A stretch of 21,359 nucleotides of DNA, taken from positions 1-21,359 of the forward strand of contig DASTQL010000232.1 in assembly GCA_035761805.1 (NCBI GenBank), written 5' to 3'. The position numbers and the translations under genes are program-made. Positions 14,866-21,359 of this stretch are shown one piece after another. Within the stretch, counting starts at the first letter, position 1. Each line of letters begins with the position of its first letter. The notes under the pieces were generated by a model, which was not told the origin of the DNA, searched no databases, and was given only the letters and a program-made list of their open reading frames with translations. Source of the DNA: DASTQL01 sp035761805 (GTDB lineage: Bacteria > Actinomycetota > Actinomycetes > Jiangellales > Jiangellaceae).

Positions 14866-14943
14866 TCGATGTGGCCAGGCGGGGCCGCTCCTACGGTCAC
14901 AGGCGTCTCCATCGCCCACCTGGATGCCCGAGGAGTGGTCCCC

Positions 14944-15888
14944 ATGACCGCCACCACAGCCGAGGCCGCCATGATCGTCAAGTCCGACACGACCGCCGCC
15001 GCCCGCGCCGAACGAGTGGCCATGGCCGCGTTCGTCGGTGGCGCCCTGCTCGCCGGCGGCAACGCCGTCGGGATCCGGATCAGCCTGCGCGAGCTGCACA
15101 CCTCGCCGCTGTGGGCGGCGTGCCTGCGCTTCGCTCTCGCCGCAACGATCCTGCTCGTCGTGATGACGCTACGGCGGGTTCCCTGGCCGCGGGGCCGGGA
15201 GCTCACCGGGGCGCTGCTCTACGGTGTGCTGGTCTTCGGTGGGGCCTACGCCTTCATCTTCTACGCCCTCCTCGAGCTGCAGGCCGGCTTCTTCCAGCTC
15301 ACGGGTGCTCTCGTGCCGCTGGCCACGCTGCTGCTGGCCGTCGCGCAGCGGGACGAGCGGCTCCGCTGGGCCGCCGTCGTCGGATCCGTCGTCGCCGTGC
15401 TCGGCGTGGCCGCCATGACCCAGGCGTCGCTCGGCGGATCCCTGCCGGTCCTCCACCTGCTGGCCGGCCTCGGCGCGACCCTCTGCTTCGCCCAGGGCAC
15501 CATCCTGGTCCGCCGCTACCCCTCGCCCCACCCGGTCGCGATGAACGCCGTCGGCATGGCCACCGGCGCAGTCGTCCTCCTGGTCGGCGCCATGGTCCGG
15601 AGCGAGCCGTTCGTCGTTCCGCAGCTGGGCACGACGTGGGCCGCGCTCGGCTACCTCGCCGTCGTGGGGTCCATCGCCGTCTTCTGGCTCTACCTCGTCG
15701 TCCTCGGGCACTGGTCCGCGTCGCGAGCGGCGTACGGCTTCCTGCTCGTTCCGATCGTCACCCTCGTCCTCTCGGCCTGGCTCGACGGCGAGCAGCTGAC
15801 CTGGGGACTCGCGGCCGGAGGACTGCTGGTCCTGGTCGGCGTGTACGTCGGGGCGCTGCACCAGCCCCGCGCCGCGGCAGGGACGTGA
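14944..15888 (+). CDS. EamA-family (drug/metabolite transporter superfamily) exporter
   Basis: This 314-residue membrane protein has the two-fold EamA repeat with ten predicted hydrophobic helices, at about residues 26-46, 58-76, 88-108, 114-134, 142-160, 167-186, 199-217, 230-253, 261-280 and 286-305. Typical features are ALLAGGNAVGIRISL in helix 1, LRFALAATILL in helix 2 and the second-repeat SRAAYGFLLVPIVTLVLSA, where EamA proteins carry the conserved PV-region before the last helix. Such proteins export amino acids, drugs or other small metabolites; the substrate is not readable. The ATG at 14944 has AGGAG eight bases upstream and is preferred to the in-frame ATG at 14869, which would add 25 non-hydrophobic residues over the promoter region. 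It probably forms its own transcription unit, or heads one with the oxidoreductases 50 nt downstream. Confidence 0.9.
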   Translation: MTATTAEAAMIVKSDTTAAARAERVAMAAFVGGALLAGGNAVGIRISLRELHTSPLWAACLRFALAATILLVVMTLRRVPWPRGRELTGALLYGVLVFGGAYAFIFYALLELQAGFFQLTGALVPLATLLLAVAQRDERLRWAAVVGSVVAVLGVAAMTQASLGGSLPVLHLLAGLGATLCFAQGTILVRRYPSPHPVAMNAVGMATGAVVLLVGAMVRSEPFVVPQLGTTWAALGYLAVVGSIAVFWLYLVVLGHWSASRAAYGFLLVPIVTLVLSAWLDGEQLTWGLAAGGLLVLVGVYVGALHQPRAAAGT

Positions 15889-15940
15889 GCCGGCGCGAGC
15901 CGGAGGTCTCAGACGCCGAGGACGGGGTACGTCTGCGGCC

Positions 15941-16978
15941 GTGACGGACGACCTGAGGATCGGCCTGGTGGGTGCCGGCGGCGTGGCGAGGCGCCACGCC
16001 ACCGTGCTCGACCGGCTGCCTGGAGTGACCGTGGCTGCCGTCGCCGACCCCGAGGCGGAGGCCGCTCGGACACTCGGCGGCCTCGTGGGTGCGACGCCAC
16101 ACCGCGGCGCGAACGAGATGCTCGCCGCGGAGAGGCTGGACGCGGTGTACGTGTGTGTCCCGCCCTTCGCCCACGGCGAGCCCGAGCGCTCGGTGCTGGC
16201 AGCCGGGGTCCCGCTCTTCGTCGAGAAGCCTCTCGCGGGAGACCTGGAGGTGGCCGAGCAGCTGGCTCGCGAGGTGGCCGCCACTGGCGTCGTCACGGCG
16301 ACCGGGTACCACTGGCGCCATCTCGACACGGTGCACCGCGCTGCGGAGCTGCTGGCGGACCGGCCTGCCCGCCTGGTGGTCGCGGAGTGGTTCGACAAGG
16401 TGCCCCCCGTGCCCTGGTGGACAACCCAGGCCCGGTCCGGCGGGCAGCTCGTGGAGCAGGCGACGCACCTGCTCGACCTCGCCCGGATCCTGGTCGGGGA
16501 GGTCACGGCCGTGACGGCTACAGGGCAGCGGTGGGTCTCGGCGCCGGACGCGACGACCGACGGACCGGAACCGGACATCGACGTGGCCTCGGCCGGGACG
16601 TTGAAGTTCGCGGGCGGTGCCGTCGGCACGGTTGCGGCGACCAGCATCCTCCACACGAAGCACCGGGCTCAGCTCACCGTGGTCGCCGACGGCCTGGTTC
16701 TCGACGTGAGCGAGACGCAGCTCGTGGTCCACGAGGACGGGCGCACCGAGTCCACGACCCCCCGCATCGACGGGCGACACGCGGTCGACGCTGCGTTCGT
16801 GGAGGCCGTACGAGGGGGCCCGCCGCAGCCGGCCCTGGTCGACTACGCCGAGGCGCTTCGGACCCATCGGGTGGGCGTCGCCCTGATCCGCGCTGCCGAG
16901 ACGGGTACGGTCGTCGCAGTCGACCAGGGGCCGCCCGTGACGACAGCCGCTCCCGACGCCCGGGCCCCTCGTGGCTGA
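15941..16978 (+). CDS. Gfo/Idh/MocA family oxidoreductase
   Basis: This 345-residue NAD(P)-dependent sugar or polyol dehydrogenase-type protein has an N-terminal Rossmann fold with GAGGVARRH (11-19), the VCVPPFAH turn near 71-78, the catalytic EKP at 95-97 (Lys96), and the C-terminal dimer-fold motif SGGQLVEQATHLLDLAR with His176. The usual Asp in the G-G-x-x-x-D motif is Glu172 here. Family members oxidise or reduce sugars, inositols, amino-sugars or trans-dihydrodiols; the substrate is unknown. The start is GTG at 15941 with only a weak upstream site. Its end overlaps the following dehydrogenase by 8 nt, so the two are co-translated and likely act on consecutive steps of one carbohydrate-like compound. 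The converging glycosyltransferases support that. Confidence 0.88.
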   Translation: MTDDLRIGLVGAGGVARRHATVLDRLPGVTVAAVADPEAEAARTLGGLVGATPHRGANEMLAAERLDAVYVCVPPFAHGEPERSVLAAGVPLFVEKPLAGDLEVAEQLAREVAATGVVTATGYHWRHLDTVHRAAELLADRPARLVVAEWFDKVPPVPWWTTQARSGGQLVEQATHLLDLARILVGEVTAVTATGQRWVSAPDATTDGPEPDIDVASAGTLKFAGGAVGTVAATSILHTKHRAQLTVVADGLVLDVSETQLVVHEDGRTESTTPRIDGRHAVDAAFVEAVRGGPPQPALVDYAEALRTHRVGVALIRAAETGTVVAVDQGPPVTTAAPDARAPRG

Positions 16979-18098
16979 GGTACTCCGCCTGCAGGTCGAC
17001 GCCCCAGGTCGTGTGCGCTGGGTCGCCGAGGAGCGCGGGGAGCTGGCCGAGGGCCGCTTCCGGGTCGACACCGTTCACAGTGGCCTCTCGACGGGCACCG
17101 ACCTGTCCTTCGTCAAGGGGACCAACCCCAGCCTGCACCGTCGCTTCGACCCGGAGCTCCGCATCTTCGAGGACGTCGTGGGCGAGGGCCCGGTCACGCC
17201 GGGGGTACCGCTTCCCGGCTACCCGGTCGAGCGGTTCGGCTACATGCAGGTCGGCCGCGTCGTGGAGAGCCGCACGCCGGCCGTGGAGGCAGGCGCCATG
17301 GTCGCGATGACCTACGGGCACCGCACCGGCCACGACGCCGACCCGCTGGCCGAACGCTTCGTCCCGCTGCCCGAGGGCCTCGACCCGCTGCTGGGCGTGT
17401 ACGTCGCGCAGATGGGCCCGATCTGCGCCAACGGCCTTCTGCACGCGGCGGCCGACGTCGACAGGGGGGCCGTCACCGACTTGGGTGCCGGTGTCCGCGG
17501 TCGCCGGGTCGCCGTCGTCGGTGCCGGCGTGGTCGGGCTCCTCTGCGGAGTCTTCGCCCAAGCGCACGGTGCGTCCGAGGTGGCGGTCGTGGATCCGACG
17601 GCCTCGCGGCTCGCAGTCGCCGAGGCGCTCGGGCTAACACCCGTGGACGGCACGGCCGAGGACCCCGCCCGGCTGCTCAAGACCCGGTGGCGGCACGGTC
17701 CGGGAGACCGTGGCGCCGACGTGGTGCTGCAGTGCCGTGGTCAGGCCTGGGCGCTGGCCACCGCGCTCCGGCTGCTCCGCCCCCAGGGCACGGTCGTCGA
17801 CCTGGCCTTCTACCCCGGCGGCGCCGGGGAGGTGCGGCTCGGCGAGGAGTTCCACCACAACGGCCTCTCACTGGTGTGCGCCCAGATCGGGCGGGTCCCC
17901 CGGGGGCTCGCGCACCTCTGGGACCGCGAGCGGCTCTCGGCCGAGACGGTCGCGCTGCTGGCCGAGCACGGTGACGCGGTCCGGAAACACCTCGTGACCC
18001 ATGTCGTGGCGTTCGAGGACGCGCCGCGACGCATCGTCGAGCTGGCCGAGGGGCGGCGGGAGACGCTCCAGACCGTCTTCAGCGCGACGCCGCCGTGA
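16971..18098 (+). CDS. Medium-chain dehydrogenase/reductase (zinc-type ADH superfamily)
   Basis: This 375-residue MDR-superfamily protein has SGLSTGTDLSFVKG at 37-50 (the catalytic-domain loop, with the usual zinc Cys replaced by Ser/Thr as in BchC-like members), YMQVGRVVE at 91-99, and the nucleotide-binding VVGAGVVGLLCGVFA at 182-196 followed by VVDPTASRL. The four-cysteine structural-zinc lobe is absent, so it may work without structural zinc, and the catalytic zinc is uncertain. It starts at GTG 16971, eight bases before the end of the Gfo/Idh gene. Its last 20 bases are shared with the end of the convergent GT4 gene. BchC and sugar-nucleotide-related dehydrogenases show the same STGT-type loop, but assignment to any named enzyme is not justified. 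Confidence 0.85.
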   Translation: MAEVLRLQVDAPGRVRWVAEERGELAEGRFRVDTVHSGLSTGTDLSFVKGTNPSLHRRFDPELRIFEDVVGEGPVTPGVPLPGYPVERFGYMQVGRVVESRTPAVEAGAMVAMTYGHRTGHDADPLAERFVPLPEGLDPLLGVYVAQMGPICANGLLHAAADVDRGAVTDLGAGVRGRRVAVVGAGVVGLLCGVFAQAHGASEVAVVDPTASRLAVAEALGLTPVDGTAEDPARLLKTRWRHGPGDRGADVVLQCRGQAWALATALRLLRPQGTVVDLAFYPGGAGEVRLGEEFHHNGLSLVCAQIGRVPRGLAHLWDRERLSAETVALLAEHGDAVRKHLVTHVVAFEDAPRRIVELAEGRRETLQTVFSATPP

Positions 18099-19257
18099 GC
18101 ACCCGCTCGTAGAGCCGCAGGTATCGCTCAGCCATGACAGGAGGCGCGAAGCGCTCCTCGGCGACCTTCCGGCATGCTGTCCGGTCCAGCTCGTCGACCC
18201 GGTCGAGGTAGCCGACGAATTCCTCGTCGTCGGCCGCCAACCACCCGGTGCTGCCGTGGTCGACCAGTGACGGCAACACCCCGCGAGCGTTTGCGACGAC
18301 CGGCACTCCGGCCGACAGCGACTCCACGACCGCGGTGGCCCCTGGCTCCTCCCACTGCAACGGGAAGAGCACGGCCCGTGCGGTGCGCAGCACCTCGTCC
18401 TTGGCGTCACCGCCCACGCTGCCGACCCACCGCACGACGTCGCCGTCGACCGAGGGGAGGACGTGCTCGACGAACCACCTCACGTCCTCGTAGGCGCCCG
18501 CCGGGTGGGAGGGGTCGGCGAGCGCCTCGCCCAGCGCGGCCGCGTCCGGCAGGCCACCGACGGGTCCGGCCATGACGAGCGGGATGCCGCGTTCCCGGCA
18601 GGCCCGGGCGGCCACGTCGTACCCCTTCAGCGGCGTCATCCGGCCGAGGGTGAGCAGGTGCCCGCGCGGCTCGACCGGTTCCCACGGTGGCAGCGGGGTG
18701 GCGAGCGGCACCGCACCGACCACCTGGCGGCGGAGGTTCGGGTGTGCCCGCGCCACCTGGGCGTCCGAGACGCCGGCGAACCACACCCGGCCGCCGCCGT
18801 CGAAGGTGGCGTAGAAGTCCTCCTGCCGATGGAGGTCCCAGTGCAGGGTCTGCAGCACCGGCGGTACGGCGGCAGGCGATGCGGCCGCGCCGCCCCGCTG
18901 TGCGGCCGCCAGGACCGCCGGGCCGACCGCCTCGAGGTGGTCGTGGACCAGGTCGTACGGACGACCCACGGCAGCCGCCCCGCGGAGCTCGTCGAGGACC
19001 ATGGTCATGTGGGCGAGGGCCAAGCCCACGACGGCGGCGTAGGGCGCCCCGAGCCGCGGGAACTGACCGTCCTCGAAGGCCGTGACGACACGGTCGGCGG
19101 CAATGGACGAGGATCCGACGGTGGCGACGGTCACGTCGACGCCGTGGGCGCGCAGCTCCGGGACGAGCGTGGCGACGACGTTCTCGATCCCCCCGTAGTC
19201 GGGCGGCGGCACGGGCAGCCAAGGGCCGGCGTTGACGAGCACGCGCACCCTTGTCAC
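18079..19257 (-). CDS. GT4-family glycosyltransferase
   Basis: This 392-residue GT-B retaining glycosyltransferase has the N-terminal donor/acceptor hinge PDYGGIENVVATLVPELRAHG (19-39), HDHLEA near 105-110, the catalytic-centre loop LGRMTPLKGYD (204-214, Arg206 and Lys211), and the EX7E motif formed by Glu304 and Glu312 followed by SLSAGVPVVAN. These place it in GT4. The nucleotide-sugar donor and the acceptor are not evident. The frame is open far upstream to 20526 but overlaps gpgS; GTG at 19257 is chosen because it overlaps the gpgS TGA (GTGA). With gpgS upstream it may act on the glucosylglycerate/methylglucose pathway or on another glycoside. Its stop lies inside the opposite MDR gene's last codons, leaving no room for a terminator. 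Confidence 0.9.
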   Translation of the reverse strand: MTRVRVLVNAGPWLPVPPPDYGGIENVVATLVPELRAHGVDVTVATVGSSSIAADRVVTAFEDGQFPRLGAPYAAVVGLALAHMTMVLDELRGAAAVGRPYDLVHDHLEAVGPAVLAAAQRGGAAASPAAVPPVLQTLHWDLHRQEDFYATFDGGGRVWFAGVSDAQVARAHPNLRRQVVGAVPLATPLPPWEPVEPRGHLLTLGRMTPLKGYDVAARACRERGIPLVMAGPVGGLPDAAALGEALADPSHPAGAYEDVRWFVEHVLPSVDGDVVRWVGSVGGDAKDEVLRTARAVLFPLQWEEPGATAVVESLSAGVPVVANARGVLPSLVDHGSTGWLAADDEEFVGYLDRVDELDRTACRKVAEERFAPPVMAERYLRLYERVLTAASR

Positions 19258-20297
19258 GTCCCCGACGGTGCGAGTCCGTGCCTGGCGCGGTACTCGGGCA
19301 CGGTGAGCATGGGCGGTCGCTCGGTGGTCGAGACGTCGTAGGTGCGCATACCGAAGCGGCCGCGTCGATCCCGTACGAACTGGGTGAGGGCGGCCGACAC
19401 CGGCTCGCCGTCCGCAGTGATCGGTGTGGCCGGCAGCCGACGGACGAGGGTCTGCCACAGCTGACCGGCCATCCGCCCGAGCGCCTCGTCGGACTGGTGG
19501 CGGTGGCTCCGGACGCCCAGGTCGACCTGGGCCAGCCCGTCGAGGCCGACGAGGTCGAGCAGGTCGACGAGCATGCCCACCTCGACCCCGTAGCCGGAGA
19601 CGAAGGGCAGCCGGACGAGCAGGTCCCGGCGGGCGGCGTACTCCCCCGCAAGCGGCTGGACGACACCGGCCAGCTGCGGCCAGCAGGCGTTGAGCAGCGG
19701 TCTCGCGACCAGCTCGGTGACTCGCCCGCCGCCGGCCGGTGCGACGCCCTCGGACGTGGTCAGCGGCCGGTCGTAGAAGGCCTTGACCATCGCCACGGCC
19801 GGGTCGTGGAAGAGCGGGCCGAGCAGTCCGACGACGAAGGACGGGGCGAAGTCGGTGAGGTCGCTGTCGACGTAGACGACGACGTCGCCGTTGGTGACGT
19901 GCAACGCCTTCCACAGCGCTTCGCCCTTGCCGGGGACGGTGCCGAGACGGGGGAGGACGGCGTGGCTGTGCTCGACCCGTGCGCCTGCCGCCGCTGCGAC
20001 GGCGGCCGTGGCGTCGGTGGACCCCGAGTCCAGGACGACGAGCTCGTCGACCAGGCCGACGCCGTCGACGAGGTCGTGGCGAATCGCCGAGACGATCGCC
20101 CCGACCGTGGCCTCCTCGTCGAGTGCCGGGAGGACCACGCTGACCGTGGTGCCGCCCTTGCGGGCCCGTCCCTCGGCAGACGACCAGTCCCGTACGGACG
20201 AGGTCCGTCGCTCGAACCAGTCGGCCACGGCACCGGTCCCGGAGCCACCCGTCTCGACCCGCGTGGCGGACGTCAGATCCCCGGGGGTCGTCGTCAC
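19254..20297 (-). CDS. gpgS: Glucosyl-3-phosphoglycerate synthase
   Basis: GpgS (GT81) transfers glucose from NDP-glucose to D-3-phosphoglycerate, the first step toward glucosylglycerate and, in mycobacteria, methylglucose lipopolysaccharide. The 347 residues carry the family's chain of motifs: PALDEE (57-62), DSGSTD (90-95), GKGEALWK (123-130), the metal-binding VDSDL with Asp144 and Asp146, GRVTELVARPLLN (191-203), QPLAGEYAARR (214-224), SGYGVEVG (234-241) and RSHRHQ (263-268). The first 45 residues form a variable head. The GTG at 20297 has a strong GAGGAGG site just upstream. It heads a two-gene operon with the GT4 gene. The phosphatase GpgP is not in this window. A promoter must lie in the gap upstream, which also has a 10-bp hairpin. 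Confidence 0.93.
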   Translation of the reverse strand: MTTTPGDLTSATRVETGGSGTGAVADWFERRTSSVRDWSSAEGRARKGGTTVSVVLPALDEEATVGAIVSAIRHDLVDGVGLVDELVVLDSGSTDATAAVAAAAGARVEHSHAVLPRLGTVPGKGEALWKALHVTNGDVVVYVDSDLTDFAPSFVVGLLGPLFHDPAVAMVKAFYDRPLTTSEGVAPAGGGRVTELVARPLLNACWPQLAGVVQPLAGEYAARRDLLVRLPFVSGYGVEVGMLVDLLDLVGLDGLAQVDLGVRSHRHQSDEALGRMAGQLWQTLVRRLPATPITADGEPVSAALTQFVRDRRGRFGMRTYDVSTTERPPMLTVPEYRARHGLAPSGT

Positions 20298-20345
20298 GGC
20301 GCCTCCTCGGGGGTCTCCGCCCGCCGGCCGGGGTGACCGCCGGGC

Positions 20346-20376
20346 CCTCGGACCGGTGGGTCGTCACGGTCCGAGG
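20346..20376 (-). promoter_or_regulatory. Perfect 10-bp hairpin upstream of gpgS
   Basis: CCTCGGACCG (20346-20355) and CGGTCCGAGG (20367-20376) pair perfectly with an 11-nt loop, ending about 50 nt before the gpgS GTG. It could be an operator dyad or a 5' leader structure. The sequence alone does not decide. Confidence 0.45.
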
Positions 20377-20648
20377 ACGCCTGCACTGAATGCCCCGAGA
20401 ACGGTCCGTCAATCCCACTTCTCGGTGACGTCGGCGGACGGTACGCGGATGGCCGTCGAGCGGCACGAGAGCGCGGATACCCGGTTGTGGCCCGCGACCA
20501 AGATCAAGCATGGCACCCGACGTCACGTACGAGACAGCCGATCACGGCAGGGTGCGTCCAGTATTCCCGTCCGCGTGCGTCCTCCCGCCCTGCCGCCCCC
20601 TACTCCCTACGAGCGTTGCTCGCGGTTGCTCGACACGACGAAGACCGT
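20377..20648. other. Intergenic region between gpgS and the hemerythrin genes
   Basis: No gene is supported in this stretch. It should contain the gpgS promoter and the end of the minus-strand hemerythrin transcript. A weak minus-strand promoter candidate pairs TTGGTC with TATCCG at 16-nt spacing around 20490-20520. Near the hemerythrin end, CGAGC/GCTCG (20610-20622) is a small stem, and CGGCAGGG/CCCTGCCG (20545-20552, 20588-20595) is a distant 8-bp pair. I found no tRNA cloverleaf here. Confidence 0.4.
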
Positions 20649-21089
20649 CTATACCCCCGGTGCCCCGTCCTCCGGCGCAATCCGCTCCCAGGCCGCACCG
20701 TCCAGCGCGATGACGGCAGCGGGGAAGAGCCCGTCCTCCTCCCGCGCGATGTGCCTGCGGAGGAGGTCGACGAAGCCGTCCACTGCTTGCAGCTCGCCGC
20801 GGAGCACCCGACCGAGACGACGCTCGAGCTCCACGTGCTCGGCCGACAGGCTCCCGAGGTGATCGGCGAACTCGGCGTGCTCGCCCAGCTCGCGGAAGAG
20901 CCCGCTCTCCTCGGCCGCCGAGTGCGGGTCGAGGAGCATCGTGAGGTGCTGCACCCGCTGCCGTACGGAAGCCACGTCACCCCGGCCCGCGGCTCGGCGC
21001 AGCGCGCCGGACGCCTCGATGATCGCGTCGTGCTCGTCGGAGAGCCGGCGGATCACGGTATTACCGTGGCAGCCGCAGTGCTGGCACAC
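20649..21089 (-). CDS. Hemerythrin HHE-domain protein with Cys-rich N-terminus
   Basis: This 146-residue four-helix hemerythrin-like protein should bind a di-iron (O-Fe-Fe) centre. Candidate ligands sit at the expected places: His20 (EHD), His56 and Glu60 (HSAAE), His85 (EHVELE), and His113 with Glu117 (HIAREEDGLFP). The N-terminus CQHCGCHG puts Cys2, Cys5 and Cys7 beside His residues, which suggests a second metal or redox site. Family members sense or scavenge oxygen or nitric oxide, or repair iron-sulfur centres; which one applies here is unknown. The GTG start at 21089 lies two bases after the stop of the upstream hemerythrin gene, with a GGGAG-like site, so both are in one operon. Confidence 0.88.
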   Translation of the reverse strand: MCQHCGCHGNTVIRRLSDEHDAIIEASGALRRAAGRGDVASVRQRVQHLTMLLDPHSAAEESGLFRELGEHAEFADHLGSLSAEHVELERRLGRVLRGELQAVDGFVDLLRRHIAREEDGLFPAAVIALDGAAWERIAPEDGAPGV

Positions 21090-21091
21090 GG

Positions 21092-21359
21092 TCAGGCTCC
21101 CCCACCCTCGTGGCCCAGGAGCTCGTGCATGCCGTGGAGCACCTCGGCCAGCGAGGTCTCCTCGTCCGCGACGACGACCGGGAGGACGAGATCGTTCTCC
21201 TTGGAGAGGTGCGCCTGGAAGAGTACCTGCAACGCGTACGCCGCGGCCGCGGCCTGTACCGGCTCCGCCGCCTGGGCGACCTCGTCGGCGAGGCCGAGGA
21301 TGACCCGGTGCTCGGCGACCATGCCCTCGACGAGGAGCCGTGCGGACTCGGACCGGGCC
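21092..21359 (-). CDS. Hemerythrin-domain protein, N-terminal part cut by the window edge
   Basis: The visible C-terminal 88 residues read ARSESARLLVEGMVAEHRVI, then AHLSKENDLVLPVVV with an H-x-x-x-E pair, and MHELLGHEGG. These fit a hemerythrin/HHE-type helix bundle. The frame is open to the end of the window, so the internal ATG at 21322 is probably not the true start and the N-terminus lies outside. Actinobacterial relatives often carry a DUF2249-type domain in front, which cannot be checked here. It is immediately followed by the second hemerythrin gene with a 2-nt gap. Fewer iron ligands are visible than in its neighbour, so it may be incomplete as a di-iron protein or have the remainder upstream. 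Confidence 0.72.
   Translation of the reverse strand, partial: ARSESARLLVEGMVAEHRVILGLADEVAQAAEPVQAAAAAYALQVLFQAHLSKENDLVLPVVVADEETSLAEVLHGMHELLGHEGGGA

Noticed and set aside
19258..20526. N-terminal extension of the GT4 glycosyltransferase
   Set aside because: The extension overlaps gpgS in another frame; the GTGA overlap at 19254-19257 gives a normal GT4 length.
20510..20660. Possible tRNA or small gene before gpgS
   Set aside because: No cloverleaf arms, anticodon loop or CCA-side pairing could be built, and the short frames there lack a start site and codon bias.

Overview
The window is very GC-rich throughout, uses GTG starts often, packs genes with 1-20 nt overlaps, and encodes actinobacterial hallmarks: glucosyl-3-phosphoglycerate synthase, an HD/LuxR fusion regulator, DUF2252, repeated Uma2 genes and Cys-rich-start hemerythrins. 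It looks like chromosomal DNA of an actinobacterium. A Nocardioides-like (Propionibacteriales) host is my best guess, by gene style only. I see no rRNA, tRNA, CRISPR array, insertion sequence or phage gene.

Layout. 70-2246: a PLP-dependent threonine/serine dehydratase, then a gene-poor stretch with short GTGATC repeats and a decayed Uma2 fragment, then a small secreted protein of unknown function. 2326-3804 (minus): a DUF2252 protein, divergent from the next block. 3912-10576 (plus): a DNA-repair operon of intact Uma2, recB, a deleted Uma2 copy, recD and an SRPBCC protein, with the genes mostly overlapping; recC is not in the window. 10763-12898: an ICMT/PEMT-like membrane methyltransferase and a tandem HD / HD-GYP protein ending in a LuxR DNA-binding domain.

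12976-14817 is the most unusual block: three tightly packed genes. The first is a matrix-metalloprotease-like zymogen (PG-binding-like prodomain, PRC cysteine-switch motif, full zinc and structural-metal signatures) with no visible signal peptide. The second is a 100-residue protein I do not recognise. The third is a 118-residue protein that is essentially a free copy of the protease's C-terminal domain. A perfect hairpin covers the protease's ribosome binding site.

14944-20297: an EamA-type exporter, then a Gfo/Idh/MocA oxidoreductase and a medium-chain dehydrogenase (8-nt overlap), which converge on a GT4 glycosyltransferase and gpgS (4-nt overlap) on the minus strand. The two operons overlap tail to tail by 20 bp and may form one sugar/glycoside metabolism locus. 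20649-21359 (minus): two adjacent hemerythrin-domain proteins, the second cut by the window edge.

At the whole-window scale, the palindrome CCGTACGG occurs 12 times, in all three codon phases, far more than base composition would suggest.
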